NCBI GenBank assembly: GCA_015057585.1
Contig: SVEF01000014.1
Location: forward strand, 26,571-90,570
DNA: 64,000 bases
Reading direction: 5' to 3'
DNA from: Lachnospiraceae bacterium
GTDB taxonomy: Bacteria; Bacillota; Clostridia; Lachnospirales; Lachnospiraceae
In this document: positions 35,097-42,141 of the stretch, one piece after another
How positions within the stretch are numbered: the stretch's first letter is position 1
Layout: each line of letters begins with the position of its first letter
Program-made: the position numbers and the translations under genes
The notes under the pieces: generated by a model
Seen by the model: the letters and a program-made list of their open reading frames with translations, nothing else
What the model was told of the DNA's origin: nothing
The model's database searches: none

Positions 35097-36002
35097 ATGC
35101 CGATTAAAGTACAAAGTGACCTCCCGGCTAAAAAAATTCTGGAGGATGAAAATATATTCGTTATGGACGAAAAAAGAGCGCTCAGTCAGGACATCCGTCC
35201 GCTTAAGATTGCAATTTTAAATCTGATGCCGCTCAAAGAGGATACCGAAGTACAACTACTGCGTTCGCTATCCAATACGCCGCTACAACTTGACATTACC
35301 TTTTTGACAACGAGCAGCTATGTCGGAAAAAACACGGCGACCAGCCATCTCGACACGTTTTATCTGACTTACGAAGATGTAAAGAATAAAAAGTATGACG
35401 GCCTCATCATTACAGGGGCTCCGGTGGAAACCATGGAGTTTGAGGATGTGGCGTACTGGGAGGAACTGACACAGATTATGGAATGGTCCAAAACCAATGT
35501 GACCTCCACCCTGCATATCTGCTGGGGAGCACAGGCGGGCCTTTATTATCATTATCATATTCGAAAACTGGATTTGTCCGAAAAACTGTCCGGTGTGTAC
35601 CTGCATCAGGTAAGAAACCGCAGAGAGCCGCTTGTACGCGGCTTTGATGACTGGTTTTATGCGCCGCACTCCAGATACACGGAGATGTCCAGGGAAGACA
35701 TCGAGAACAGCGGAAGATTTAAGATTCTTGCAGAATCCAAGGAGGCCGGTCTGTTTCTTCTGATGGCGGAAGAGGGCAAAAATATTTTTGTACTCGGACA
35801 TCCGGAGTATGACCGTGTGACACTCGATAAGGAATATAAAAGAGATTTAAATAAGGGTATCAACCCGGATATCCCGGTCAATTATTATCCGGAGGATGAC
35901 AGTGAGAGGCGCCCGAGTCTCATGTGGAGAGCGCATGCAAATACGCTCTATACCAACTGGGTTAACTATTACGTATATCAGAATACGCCGTTTGAGTGGT
36001 AA
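35097..36002 (+). CDS. metAA: Homoserine O-acetyltransferase (MetA family)
   Basis: MetA activates homoserine for methionine synthesis. The glutamine-amidotransferase-like fold is visible, with catalytic Cys in HICWGAQAGLYYHY and the His/Glu pair in LGHPEYD. Residue 111 is Glu (TGAPVE). In the published MetA comparisons, Glu at 111 marks acetyl-CoA use and Gly marks succinyl-CoA use, so acetyl transfer is predicted despite the MetA fold. The protein has 301 residues, as usual. It lies 22 bp after ligA. Its 3' end overlaps the convergent flippase gene by 41 bp, and no SAM riboswitch precedes it. Confidence 0.92.
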   Translation: MPIKVQSDLPAKKILEDENIFVMDEKRALSQDIRPLKIAILNLMPLKEDTEVQLLRSLSNTPLQLDITFLTTSSYVGKNTATSHLDTFYLTYEDVKNKKYDGLIITGAPVETMEFEDVAYWEELTQIMEWSKTNVTSTLHICWGAQAGLYYHYHIRKLDLSEKLSGVYLHQVRNRREPLVRGFDDWFYAPHSRYTEMSREDIENSGRFKILAESKEAGLFLLMAEEGKNIFVLGHPEYDRVTLDKEYKRDLNKGINPDIPVNYYPEDDSERRPSLMWRAHANTLYTNWVNYYVYQNTPFEW

Positions 36003-37299
36003 TCAGAACGATGCCTTCCGCTATCGTGGCAAATGCCTGACTGAGGAGCAGGCTTGCAAAATAAGCCGGCATCCCAAACCGCGGGACAAACAGCAGCAGG
36101 CATCCGATTTTAAGGATTAAAGACAGTACGGAAACGGAAAACGTAACGTAGACCTTGCCCAGACCGTTTAAGATACTTGACAGTGTCGAGGAAACGTATA
36201 AAAACGGGCAGAGCCAGGCAAGGATTAACAGGTATTCCCCGGCAAGCGGTTCATGGAAAACGAGGTTTCCTAAGAATTTACCGGATACAAGGAAGAATAC
36301 GGTACACACAGTACCGAGTATCAGACTGAAAGTCAGGGACAACCGGATGACCTTCTTTAGGTAAACAGTGTTTTCTTCTCCTTTGGCCCGGGATACGGCA
36401 GGCAGAAGCAGTACGGAAAGCGAACCGGTCAGTGCAGTCGGGAAAAAGATAAACGGAAACGCCATGCCGTTCAGAATACCGAATTTACTGATTGCATCGG
36501 ATTTGGTGAGTCCGGATTGCTGCAGGGTGTACGGAACGAGTGTGGCTTCAAAACTATGTAGCAGATTGATAATCAGGCGATGAAAGCCAAGGGGCAGCGC
36601 AAGCATGGAAATGCTTGTGAACTGCTCCTTTTTTATGCGCTTTTTCAGATGTCTTGTGCTGCCGGGGGCAAACAGCGAATGACATTCCGCGACCAGAAAG
36701 GAAATCAGGCTGAGCACTGCAGAAGCCGCTTCTCCAAACACAAGAACCAAAACTGCCAGTTCACAGGAAAAGGTGATACCGTTTACAAACGTGGCAAGGA
36801 CATACGCGCATACGATTCGGATGATCTGCTCGGTCAGCTGGGACACTGCAGGAAAGCGGGAATTGCTTTTTCCGTAATAGTAGCCGTTGCAACAGGCGGT
36901 GACGGCGCCGAACGGAAACATAAAACTAAGAATACGAAGCGGCACAACCGTCCGCTCCTCAAACAGAAACCGGGCAGCTAAAAACGGTGCGGTTTCATAG
37001 ACAATGAGGGAGAGTAAGAGCGACAAAAACAGGGATACAGTCAGACCGTGGAAAAACAGGGAGACACCGGATTCCTTTTCTGCCGTCAGCTTGGAGATAG
37101 CGGTCTGGATGCCGGAGGCATAGATGGTATAACAGACACCGGAAATCGGAAAAATCATCTGGTAGATACCGAGCAGTTCACTCCCGAGCCGGTCCGACAG
37201 CCAGATACGGTAGAAAAAACCGAGAACGCGTGTTAAGAGTCCGGCAACGGTTAAGATGACCGTTCCTTTGGCAAGTGTGCTCTTTTTTAAGTTTAACAT
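35962..37299 (-). CDS. SpoVB/MurJ-like oligosaccharide flippase
   Basis: This 445-residue polytopic membrane protein is of the MATE-like MOP superfamily. The opening (KGTVILTVAGLLTRVLGFFYR, then LGSELLGIYQMIFPI) is typical of SpoVB and related lipid II or polysaccharide flippases. About 12-14 spans are expected. It may move a lipid-linked sugar across the membrane for spore cortex or cell-wall synthesis. The stop overlaps metA by 41 bp on the opposite strand, and there is no room for an independent terminator. Assignment to SpoVB itself rather than a paralogue is uncertain. Confidence 0.85.
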   Translation of the reverse strand: MLNLKKSTLAKGTVILTVAGLLTRVLGFFYRIWLSDRLGSELLGIYQMIFPISGVCYTIYASGIQTAISKLTAEKESGVSLFFHGLTVSLFLSLLLSLIVYETAPFLAARFLFEERTVVPLRILSFMFPFGAVTACCNGYYYGKSNSRFPAVSQLTEQIIRIVCAYVLATFVNGITFSCELAVLVLVFGEAASAVLSLISFLVAECHSLFAPGSTRHLKKRIKKEQFTSISMLALPLGFHRLIINLLHSFEATLVPYTLQQSGLTKSDAISKFGILNGMAFPFIFFPTALTGSLSVLLLPAVSRAKGEENTVYLKKVIRLSLTFSLILGTVCTVFFLVSGKFLGNLVFHEPLAGEYLLILAWLCPFLYVSSTLSSILNGLGKVYVTFSVSVLSLILKIGCLLLFVPRFGMPAYFASLLLSQAFATIAEGIVLITTQTAYSDIRNS

Positions 37300-37432
37300 A
37301 AGGTCCTGTTCTGCCCGGACGGCAAGGTGTGTTTACTGCTAATGTATGCGGGCGGAAGCAATGACAGTACTGTGTGTTTAATACGAATAAAAACAGAGAA
37401 TTTTCCGGATACTATTTTATTGAGAAAAACCG

Positions 37433-37461
37433 TTGACAGTACAGGAAAATCATAGTAGAAT
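37433..37461 (+). promoter_or_regulatory. Promoter of the iscR-nifS-nifU-mnmA operon
   Basis: TTGACA (37433-37438), 17-bp spacer, TAGAAT (37456-37461). The start would be near 37468, inside a palindromic element. Confidence 0.88.
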
Positions 37462-37465
37462 AACA

Positions 37466-37482
37466 CCGAGTAATTTACTAGG
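37466..37482. promoter_or_regulatory. 17-bp palindrome at the iscR transcription start, candidate Rrf2 operator
   Basis: CCGAGTAATTTACTAGG is an inverted repeat with one mismatch between arms, centred on the predicted transcription start. The position and the neighbouring Rrf2 gene suggest autoregulation. Confidence 0.6.
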
Positions 37483-37536
37483 AAATAAATTAGTCGGAAA
37501 TGGATTGCTCGGAATTAAATTGCTTGGAAATGAGGC
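37477..37536 (+). repeat. Four tandem imperfect 15-bp units in the iscR leader
   Basis: Units at 37477, 37492, 37507 and 37522 read ACTAGGAAATAAATT, AGTCGGAAATGGATT, GCTCGGAATTAAATT and GCTTGGAAATGAGGC. Each contains the half-site TTRSTNGG at its junction. The last unit runs into the ribosome site of the TTG start at 37543. They probably extend the operator. Confidence 0.8.
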
Positions 37537-37542
37537 GATGAA

Positions 37543-38004
37543 TTGAAGTTAACAACGAAAGGACGTTACGGCCTGCGTGCGGTAATTGATTTGGCGGTCT
37601 ATGCAAAGGATGAGCCGGTATCTTTGGCGGCAGTGGCAGAGCGTCAGAATATTTCCATCAGCTATTTGGAACAGCTGATTGCGAAACTGAAAAAAGCAGA
37701 AATTGTACAGAGTACACGCGGGGCACAGGGCGGTTATACACTGGCAAAAGCACCGGAAGAGATTTCGGTAGGTGCTGTGCTTCGTGCACTGGAGGGAAAT
37801 TTAAATCCGGTGGACTGTGTGGAGACAAACGGAGAGGCTCCTTGTGCCTCCTCGGACTTTTGTGTCACAAAATATGTCTGGAAGCGTATATCTGATAGTA
37901 TCAATGAAACCGTAGATGCGATTTTTTTGTCAGAGTTGATTGCAGAGAGTGACAAGGTAAAGAAACGGACCGGGGAGCAGGCGTTTTCCGGTGCGAAATG
38001 CTAA
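37543..38004 (+). CDS. iscR: Rrf2-family Fe-S regulator (IscR-like)
   Basis: This 153-residue Rrf2 protein has a winged helix (LTTKGRYGLRAVIDLAVYA and the recognition segment ISISYLEQLIAKLKKA) and a C-terminal cysteine set CVETNGEAPCASSDFC, spacing C-x8-C-x5-C, able to bind an Fe-S cluster. It probably represses the operon when Fe-S supply is sufficient. It starts at TTG 37543, with GAGG seven bases upstream. It heads nifS-nifU-mnmA, and its leader carries a palindrome and four 15-bp repeats. CymR, another Rrf2 member, is the alternative, but it lacks the cysteines. Confidence 0.88.
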   Translation: MKLTTKGRYGLRAVIDLAVYAKDEPVSLAAVAERQNISISYLEQLIAKLKKAEIVQSTRGAQGGYTLAKAPEEISVGAVLRALEGNLNPVDCVETNGEAPCASSDFCVTKYVWKRISDSINETVDAIFLSELIAESDKVKKRTGEQAFSGAKC

Positions 38005-38035
38005 TAGAGAATAAAGTAAAAAGCGAGGCAGACTT

Positions 38036-39223
38036 ATGGAAAAGAAGATTATTTATTTGGATAATGCGGCAACCACACGGACAAAGCCGGAGGTTGTGGA
38101 GGCGATGCTTCCGTATTTTACAGAAAATTATGGAAATCCATCCAGCGTATATACCTTTGCGGGACAGAACAAAGCAGCAGTGACCGCGGCGAGAGAAACA
38201 ATTGCAAAGTCGTTAAATGCCCAGACGCAGGACATTTATTTTACGGCAGGCGGCTCCGAATCGGACAACTGGGCGCTTAAGGCTGCCATGGAGGCATACA
38301 AAGACAAAGGAAATCACCTGATTACCTCAAAGATTGAACATCATGCGATTTTACACACCTGCGAATATTTGGAAAAGCAGGGCTGTGAGGTGACTTACAT
38401 TGATGTGGATGAAAACGGCGTGGTAGATTTAGAACAGTTAGAGGCAGCCATCCGTCCGACGACAGTGCTCATTTCCATTATGTATGCAAACAATGAGATT
38501 GGTACCATCCAGCCGGTTCGTCAAATCGGTAAAATTGCAAAGGAGCATGGTGTTTTATTCCATACGGATGCCGTACAGGCTTACGGACAGCTCCCGATTG
38601 ATGTGGCTTCAGAAAACATTGACATGTTAAGTGCGAGTGCACATAAGTTAAACGGACCAAAGGGGATCGGCTTTTTATACATCAGAAAGGGACTGAAATT
38701 GCGCTCCCTGATTCACGGCGGCGGACAGGAAAGAAAGCGTCGTGCAGGCACGGAAAATGTACCGGGTATCGTAGGTTTTGGTAAAGCGGCAGAAATCGCG
38801 CATGAGACTATGGATCAGCGTACCAGAATCGAGGCCGGGTTGCGTAATTACCTTGTGAAACGTGTGCTTTCGGAAATCCCGTACACCAGATTAAACGGTC
38901 ACAGTTCGGTACGACTTCCGAACAATGCAAATTTCAGTTTCCAGTTCATCGAAGGCGAATCGCTTCTCATTATGTTAGATATGAAGGGGATTTGCGCATC
39001 GAGCGGCTCGGCATGTACTTCCGGTTCGTTGGATCCGTCGCATGTACTGCTTGCCATCGGATTACCACACGAGATTGCGCATGGTTCCTTGCGTCTGACC
39101 CTGTCGGATGAGACTACGTTAGATGACATTGATTATACGGTGGACCAGTTAAAGGAGATTGTTCAGAATCTGAGAAACATGTCGCCGTTGTATGAGGATT
39201 TTGTAAAAAAGAATAAGAAATAA
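38036..39223 (+). CDS. nifS: Cysteine desulfurase (NifS/IscS)
   Basis: This pyridoxal-phosphate enzyme takes sulfur from cysteine and delivers it to Fe-S and thiolation enzymes. The 395-residue protein has IIYLDNAATTRTKPEV, FTAGGSESDNWALKAA, TDAVQAYGQ, the PLP lysine in SASAHKLNGPKGIGFLY and the mobile-loop cysteine in CASSGSACTSGSLDPSHV. The order nifS-nifU-mnmA places the sulfur donor directly before its two acceptors. Confidence 0.96.
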   Translation: MEKKIIYLDNAATTRTKPEVVEAMLPYFTENYGNPSSVYTFAGQNKAAVTAARETIAKSLNAQTQDIYFTAGGSESDNWALKAAMEAYKDKGNHLITSKIEHHAILHTCEYLEKQGCEVTYIDVDENGVVDLEQLEAAIRPTTVLISIMYANNEIGTIQPVRQIGKIAKEHGVLFHTDAVQAYGQLPIDVASENIDMLSASAHKLNGPKGIGFLYIRKGLKLRSLIHGGGQERKRRAGTENVPGIVGFGKAAEIAHETMDQRTRIEAGLRNYLVKRVLSEIPYTRLNGHSSVRLPNNANFSFQFIEGESLLIMLDMKGICASSGSACTSGSLDPSHVLLAIGLPHEIAHGSLRLTLSDETTLDDIDYTVDQLKEIVQNLRNMSPLYEDFVKKNKK

Positions 39224-39313
39224 AGTGGCAAAAAGCCGGAATAAAGATAGAGGATGAAAAGCATGTCTTTTCATCCGGTGAAAGATAGGACAAGCAGAAA
39301 GAGAGGATTTACA

Positions 39314-39757
39314 ATGTACACAGAAAAAGTGATGGATCATTTTACAAACCCAAGAAATGTAGGCGAAATTGAAAATGCCAGTGGTGTGGGCACCGTCGGC
39401 AACGCAAAGTGCGGCGATATTATGAGAATTTATCTGGATATTGACGAAAATCAGATCATTCGGGATGTAAAGTTTAAGACCTTCGGCTGCGGCGCGGCAG
39501 TAGCAACCAGCAGTATGGCAACCGAACTTGTCAAGGGAAAGTCCATTTATGAGGCTCTTCAGGTAACCAATAAGGCGGTTATGGAAGCACTGGACGGTCT
39601 GCCGCCGGTAAAGGTGCATTGCTCCCTGCTTGCAGAAGAGGCGATTCATGCAGCTCTCTGGGATTATGCCGAAAAGCACGGCATCAAGATTGAGGGCTTA
39701 GAAAAGCCAAAGAGCGACATCCACGAAGATGACGAGGAAGAAACTGAGGAGTACTAA
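39314..39757 (+). CDS. nifU: Fe-S scaffold protein NifU/IscU-like
   Basis: This 147-residue scaffold has the three ligand cysteines of IscU-type proteins: GNAKCGDIMRI, TFGCGAAVATSSM and VHCSLLAE. It ends in a Glu/Asp-rich tail that is longer than in IscU. ATG 39314 is chosen for the GAGAGGA ribosome site; the frame is open 20 codons further without support. It assembles clusters from NifS sulfur. Clostridial NifU of this kind lacks the Nfu and ferredoxin domains of Azotobacter NifU. Confidence 0.93.
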   Translation: MYTEKVMDHFTNPRNVGEIENASGVGTVGNAKCGDIMRIYLDIDENQIIRDVKFKTFGCGAAVATSSMATELVKGKSIYEALQVTNKAVMEALDGLPPVKVHCSLLAEEAIHAALWDYAEKHGIKIEGLEKPKSDIHEDDEEETEEY

Positions 39758-39819
39758 GAAAAAGAGCAAAGCCGGTTCCGTTTGGAAGCGGCTTTTGTGG
39801 AAAGTAAAGGAGAGGCGAA

Positions 39820-40911
39820 ATGGCGAAAGTGGTAGTCGGCTTGTCGGGTGGAGTAGATTCTTCGGTGGCAGCGTACCTGCTTAAGGAGGCGGGGCATGAG
39901 GTCATCGGTGTTACCATGCAAATCTGGCAGGAGGAAGAAAACAGCATACAGGAAGAAAATGGCGGTTGCTGCGGCCTTTCTGCGGTAGAAGATGCCAGAC
40001 GAGTTGCACAGATGCTTGACATTCCGTATTATGTGATGAATTTCCGCTCGGAATTTAAAAGTGCGGTAATTGACTACTTTGTGGCGGAATACAAGGCCGG
40101 AAGAACACCGAATCCGTGCATTGCGTGTAATCGCTATGTGAAATGGGAATCGCTGTATTCGCGTGCCCGCGCCATCGGTGCGGACTGCATCGCGACCGGA
40201 CATTATTCGCAGATTGTGAAACTTCCCAACGACCGTTTTGCACTGCAAAAGTCGGTGACGGACGCTAAGGATCAGACCTATGCACTTTACAACCTGACAC
40301 AGGAGCAACTGGCAAATACAATGATGCCGGTGGGGGCTTATTCCAAGGAAGAAATCCGTGGAATTGCGGAAAGAATCGGACTTTTAGTGGCGCACAAGCC
40401 AGACAGCATGGAAATCTGCTTTGTGCCGGATGACGACTATGCAGGATTTATTGAAGAGTATACGGGAGAATCCTTTCCGGAAGGTAATTTTGTAAATACT
40501 GCCGGGGAAGTACTCGGACGGCACAAAGGAATCATCCATTACACGGTCGGCCAGAGAAAAGGGCTTGGAATTGCGCTTGGTGCAAGGGCCTTTGTCAAGG
40601 AAATCCGTCCGGAAACGAATGAAGTGGTGCTTGCTACCAATGAAGAATTGTTCTCGGATGTTTTGTACGCAGACCGCATTAATTTTATGTCGATTGCGTC
40701 TTTGGACGTTCCGATGGAAGTGACCGCGAAAATCCGCTATAACCATAAGGGAGCTTTGGCTGTCATTGAAATGGCAGGAGAAGATCTTTTGAAGGTGACG
40801 TTTACAGAGCCGCAGCGTGCGATTACTCCGGGGCAGGCGGTTGTGCTGTATGATGGCGATATTGTGGTCGGAGGAGCGACAATTTTAGGATGTGAAAGAC
40901 CGGCGTGGTAG
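39820..40911 (+). CDS. mnmA: tRNA-specific 2-thiouridylase MnmA
   Basis: MnmA thiolates U34 of tRNA-Lys, -Glu and -Gln using sulfur delivered by a cysteine desulfurase. The PP-loop VVGLSGGVDSSVAAYLL, the first catalytic cysteine in NPCIACNRYVKW, TGHYSQI and the second cysteine in SMEICFVPDDDY are visible in 363 residues. It ends the Fe-S operon, whose nifS presumably serves it. The ribosome site GGAGAGGCG precedes the ATG. The following hairpin array starts 30 bp after the stop. Confidence 0.95.
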   Translation: MAKVVVGLSGGVDSSVAAYLLKEAGHEVIGVTMQIWQEEENSIQEENGGCCGLSAVEDARRVAQMLDIPYYVMNFRSEFKSAVIDYFVAEYKAGRTPNPCIACNRYVKWESLYSRARAIGADCIATGHYSQIVKLPNDRFALQKSVTDAKDQTYALYNLTQEQLANTMMPVGAYSKEEIRGIAERIGLLVAHKPDSMEICFVPDDDYAGFIEEYTGESFPEGNFVNTAGEVLGRHKGIIHYTVGQRKGLGIALGARAFVKEIRPETNEVVLATNEELFSDVLYADRINFMSIASLDVPMEVTAKIRYNHKGALAVIEMAGEDLLKVTFTEPQRAITPGQAVVLYDGDIVVGGATILGCERPAW

Positions 40912-40938
40912 AAAAGAATAGTTGAATCAGATGCTTTG

Positions 40939-40981
40939 CACCCAACAAGTTTTGCAAATTTGCGAATTTGTTGGGTGTTAT
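40939..40981 (+). terminator. Terminator-like hairpin after mnmA (first unit of the repeat array)
   Basis: CACCCAACAA (40939-40948) pairs with TTGTTGGGTG (40968-40977) around an inner GCAAATTTGC palindrome, followed by TTATTTTT. It can end the mnmA transcript and is also unit 1 of the alternating array. Confidence 0.75.
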
Positions 40982-41264
40982 TTTTAGGAGTGTCCAATAA
41001 AAATGATATTTGTGTATTTTTGTTGGTGATAAGTCTGGTGGGGCATCCCAACAAACATGAAATGATGCAGATATTGTTGGGATGGAACTTTTTTACGCTA
41101 CCAATAAACTGAGAAATGTGAGCATTTTGTTGGAACACGCTTTATCAAGGAGTCCAATAAATATGAAACTATACATGATTTGTTGGAACTGACCTCATCA
41201 AGGTCACCAACAAATCAAGAAATTTACAAAAATATTGGGCGTTCCATCAGGGAACGCCCAATAC
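40942..41264. repeat. Array of alternating CCAAYAA / TTGTTGG half-sites, 53-bp period
   Basis: The 358-bp gap between mnmA and the PHP phosphatase holds no gene but a regular array. CCAAYAA starts at 40942, 40994, 41048, 41101, 41154 and 41207; TTGTTGG starts at 40968, 41020, 41074, 41127 and 41180, with a degenerate TATTGG at 41233. Five units are exactly 33 bp from CCAA to TTGG, and units repeat every 52-54 bp. Successive half-sites alternate in orientation every 26-28 bp. The DNA between them is not conserved except that the gaps after units 4 and 5 share AAC-N7-ATCAAGG. A thirteenth CCAATA at 41258 lies in the next terminator. Confidence 0.9.
41233..41264 (-). terminator. Terminator after the PHP phosphatase gene (minus strand)
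   Basis: ATTGGGCGTTCC (41234-41245) pairs with GGAACGCCCAAT (41251-41262) around five bases. On the minus strand it is followed by ATTTTTGT. Confidence 0.88.
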
Positions 41265-41269
41265 ATGTC

Positions 41270-42103
41270 TTAAAATGCAATAAATTCCGGTCTTCTGTTC
41301 CGGTATACGTAATATCCTTTGACGCCAAGCGAAGCTAACAGCGCTTCGGCTTGCCTGAATTCGGCAGCAATCATAGCCGGAGCGTGTCCGTCAGACCCAA
41401 TGGTGAGAAGTTCCCCGCCAAGTTCCAAATATCTTGATACAATCTCAAGTTTCGGATGAAAGCAGGAGAGACCTTTGACCAGCCCGGCAGTATTGATTTC
41501 CAAAGCCTTATCTTTTTTTATCAGAAGTTTTAAAATTTCATCAATCGCTTCTCGAAATTCTGTATAGACATAATCCTTTACGCCAAGGGTAGTAGGTACA
41601 TAACGAATCAGGTAATCTAAATGTCCAAGAGAATCAAAGTTGTCATATTCTTTCAGTGCAGAAAGCATGTCGTTAAAGTAACGGTACATGATTTCTTTGG
41701 TAGAAGGAGTGTGCTTAAGCCAGTAGGATTCATAATACGGGTCTTCGTTTCCAAGTAAATGCACCGAACCAAGAACGAAATCAAACGGGTGGTCAGAAAG
41801 CAGTTTGTGCATTCTGACATTTAAATCCGGGCGGTTTGGCCGGAGACCCAATTCTACACCGATAGAAAGGTTGAGTTTATCAGCATATTTCTCTTTCAAC
41901 GGCAAAAGCGCTTCAAAATACTTTCCCGGGGCAAATTCAAACAATGGCGTCGAAGCGGTAGTCCCCGGATAATCCAAATCCATGTGGTCGGTGAGACACA
42001 GATGGGAGAGTGCTTTCTTTATTGCACCTTCCATCATGGTTTCCGGCGTTGCATCAGAATCCGTGGAAAAATTACTATGGGTATGAAAATCTGCTGTTAT
42101 CAT
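41270..42103 (-). CDS. hisK: PHP-family histidinol-phosphatase
   Basis: This 277-residue PHP-domain protein begins ITADFHTHSNFSTDSDATPE, with metal-binding His residues, then CLTDHMDLDYPG, FVLGSVHLLG and GSDGHAPAMIA near the end. This layout fits HisK/HisJ histidinol phosphatase, the step before HisD, which is missing from the his operon at 1.4-7 kb. Other PHP phosphoesterases look similar, so the substrate is inferred from length and motif order. The start has GCGAGG upstream on the minus strand. Confidence 0.82.
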   Translation of the reverse strand: MITADFHTHSNFSTDSDATPETMMEGAIKKALSHLCLTDHMDLDYPGTTASTPLFEFAPGKYFEALLPLKEKYADKLNLSIGVELGLRPNRPDLNVRMHKLLSDHPFDFVLGSVHLLGNEDPYYESYWLKHTPSTKEIMYRYFNDMLSALKEYDNFDSLGHLDYLIRYVPTTLGVKDYVYTEFREAIDEILKLLIKKDKALEINTAGLVKGLSCFHPKLEIVSRYLELGGELLTIGSDGHAPAMIAAEFRQAEALLASLGVKGYYVYRNRRPEFIAF

Positions 42104-42141
42104 AATAAACCTCGCTTTACGAATTTCTAAGCAGTTATTGA

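Noticed and set aside
40942..41264. CRISPR array
   Set aside because: The 53-bp period resembles one, but only 7-bp ends are conserved, there is no constant 28-37 bp repeat, and no cas gene is present.
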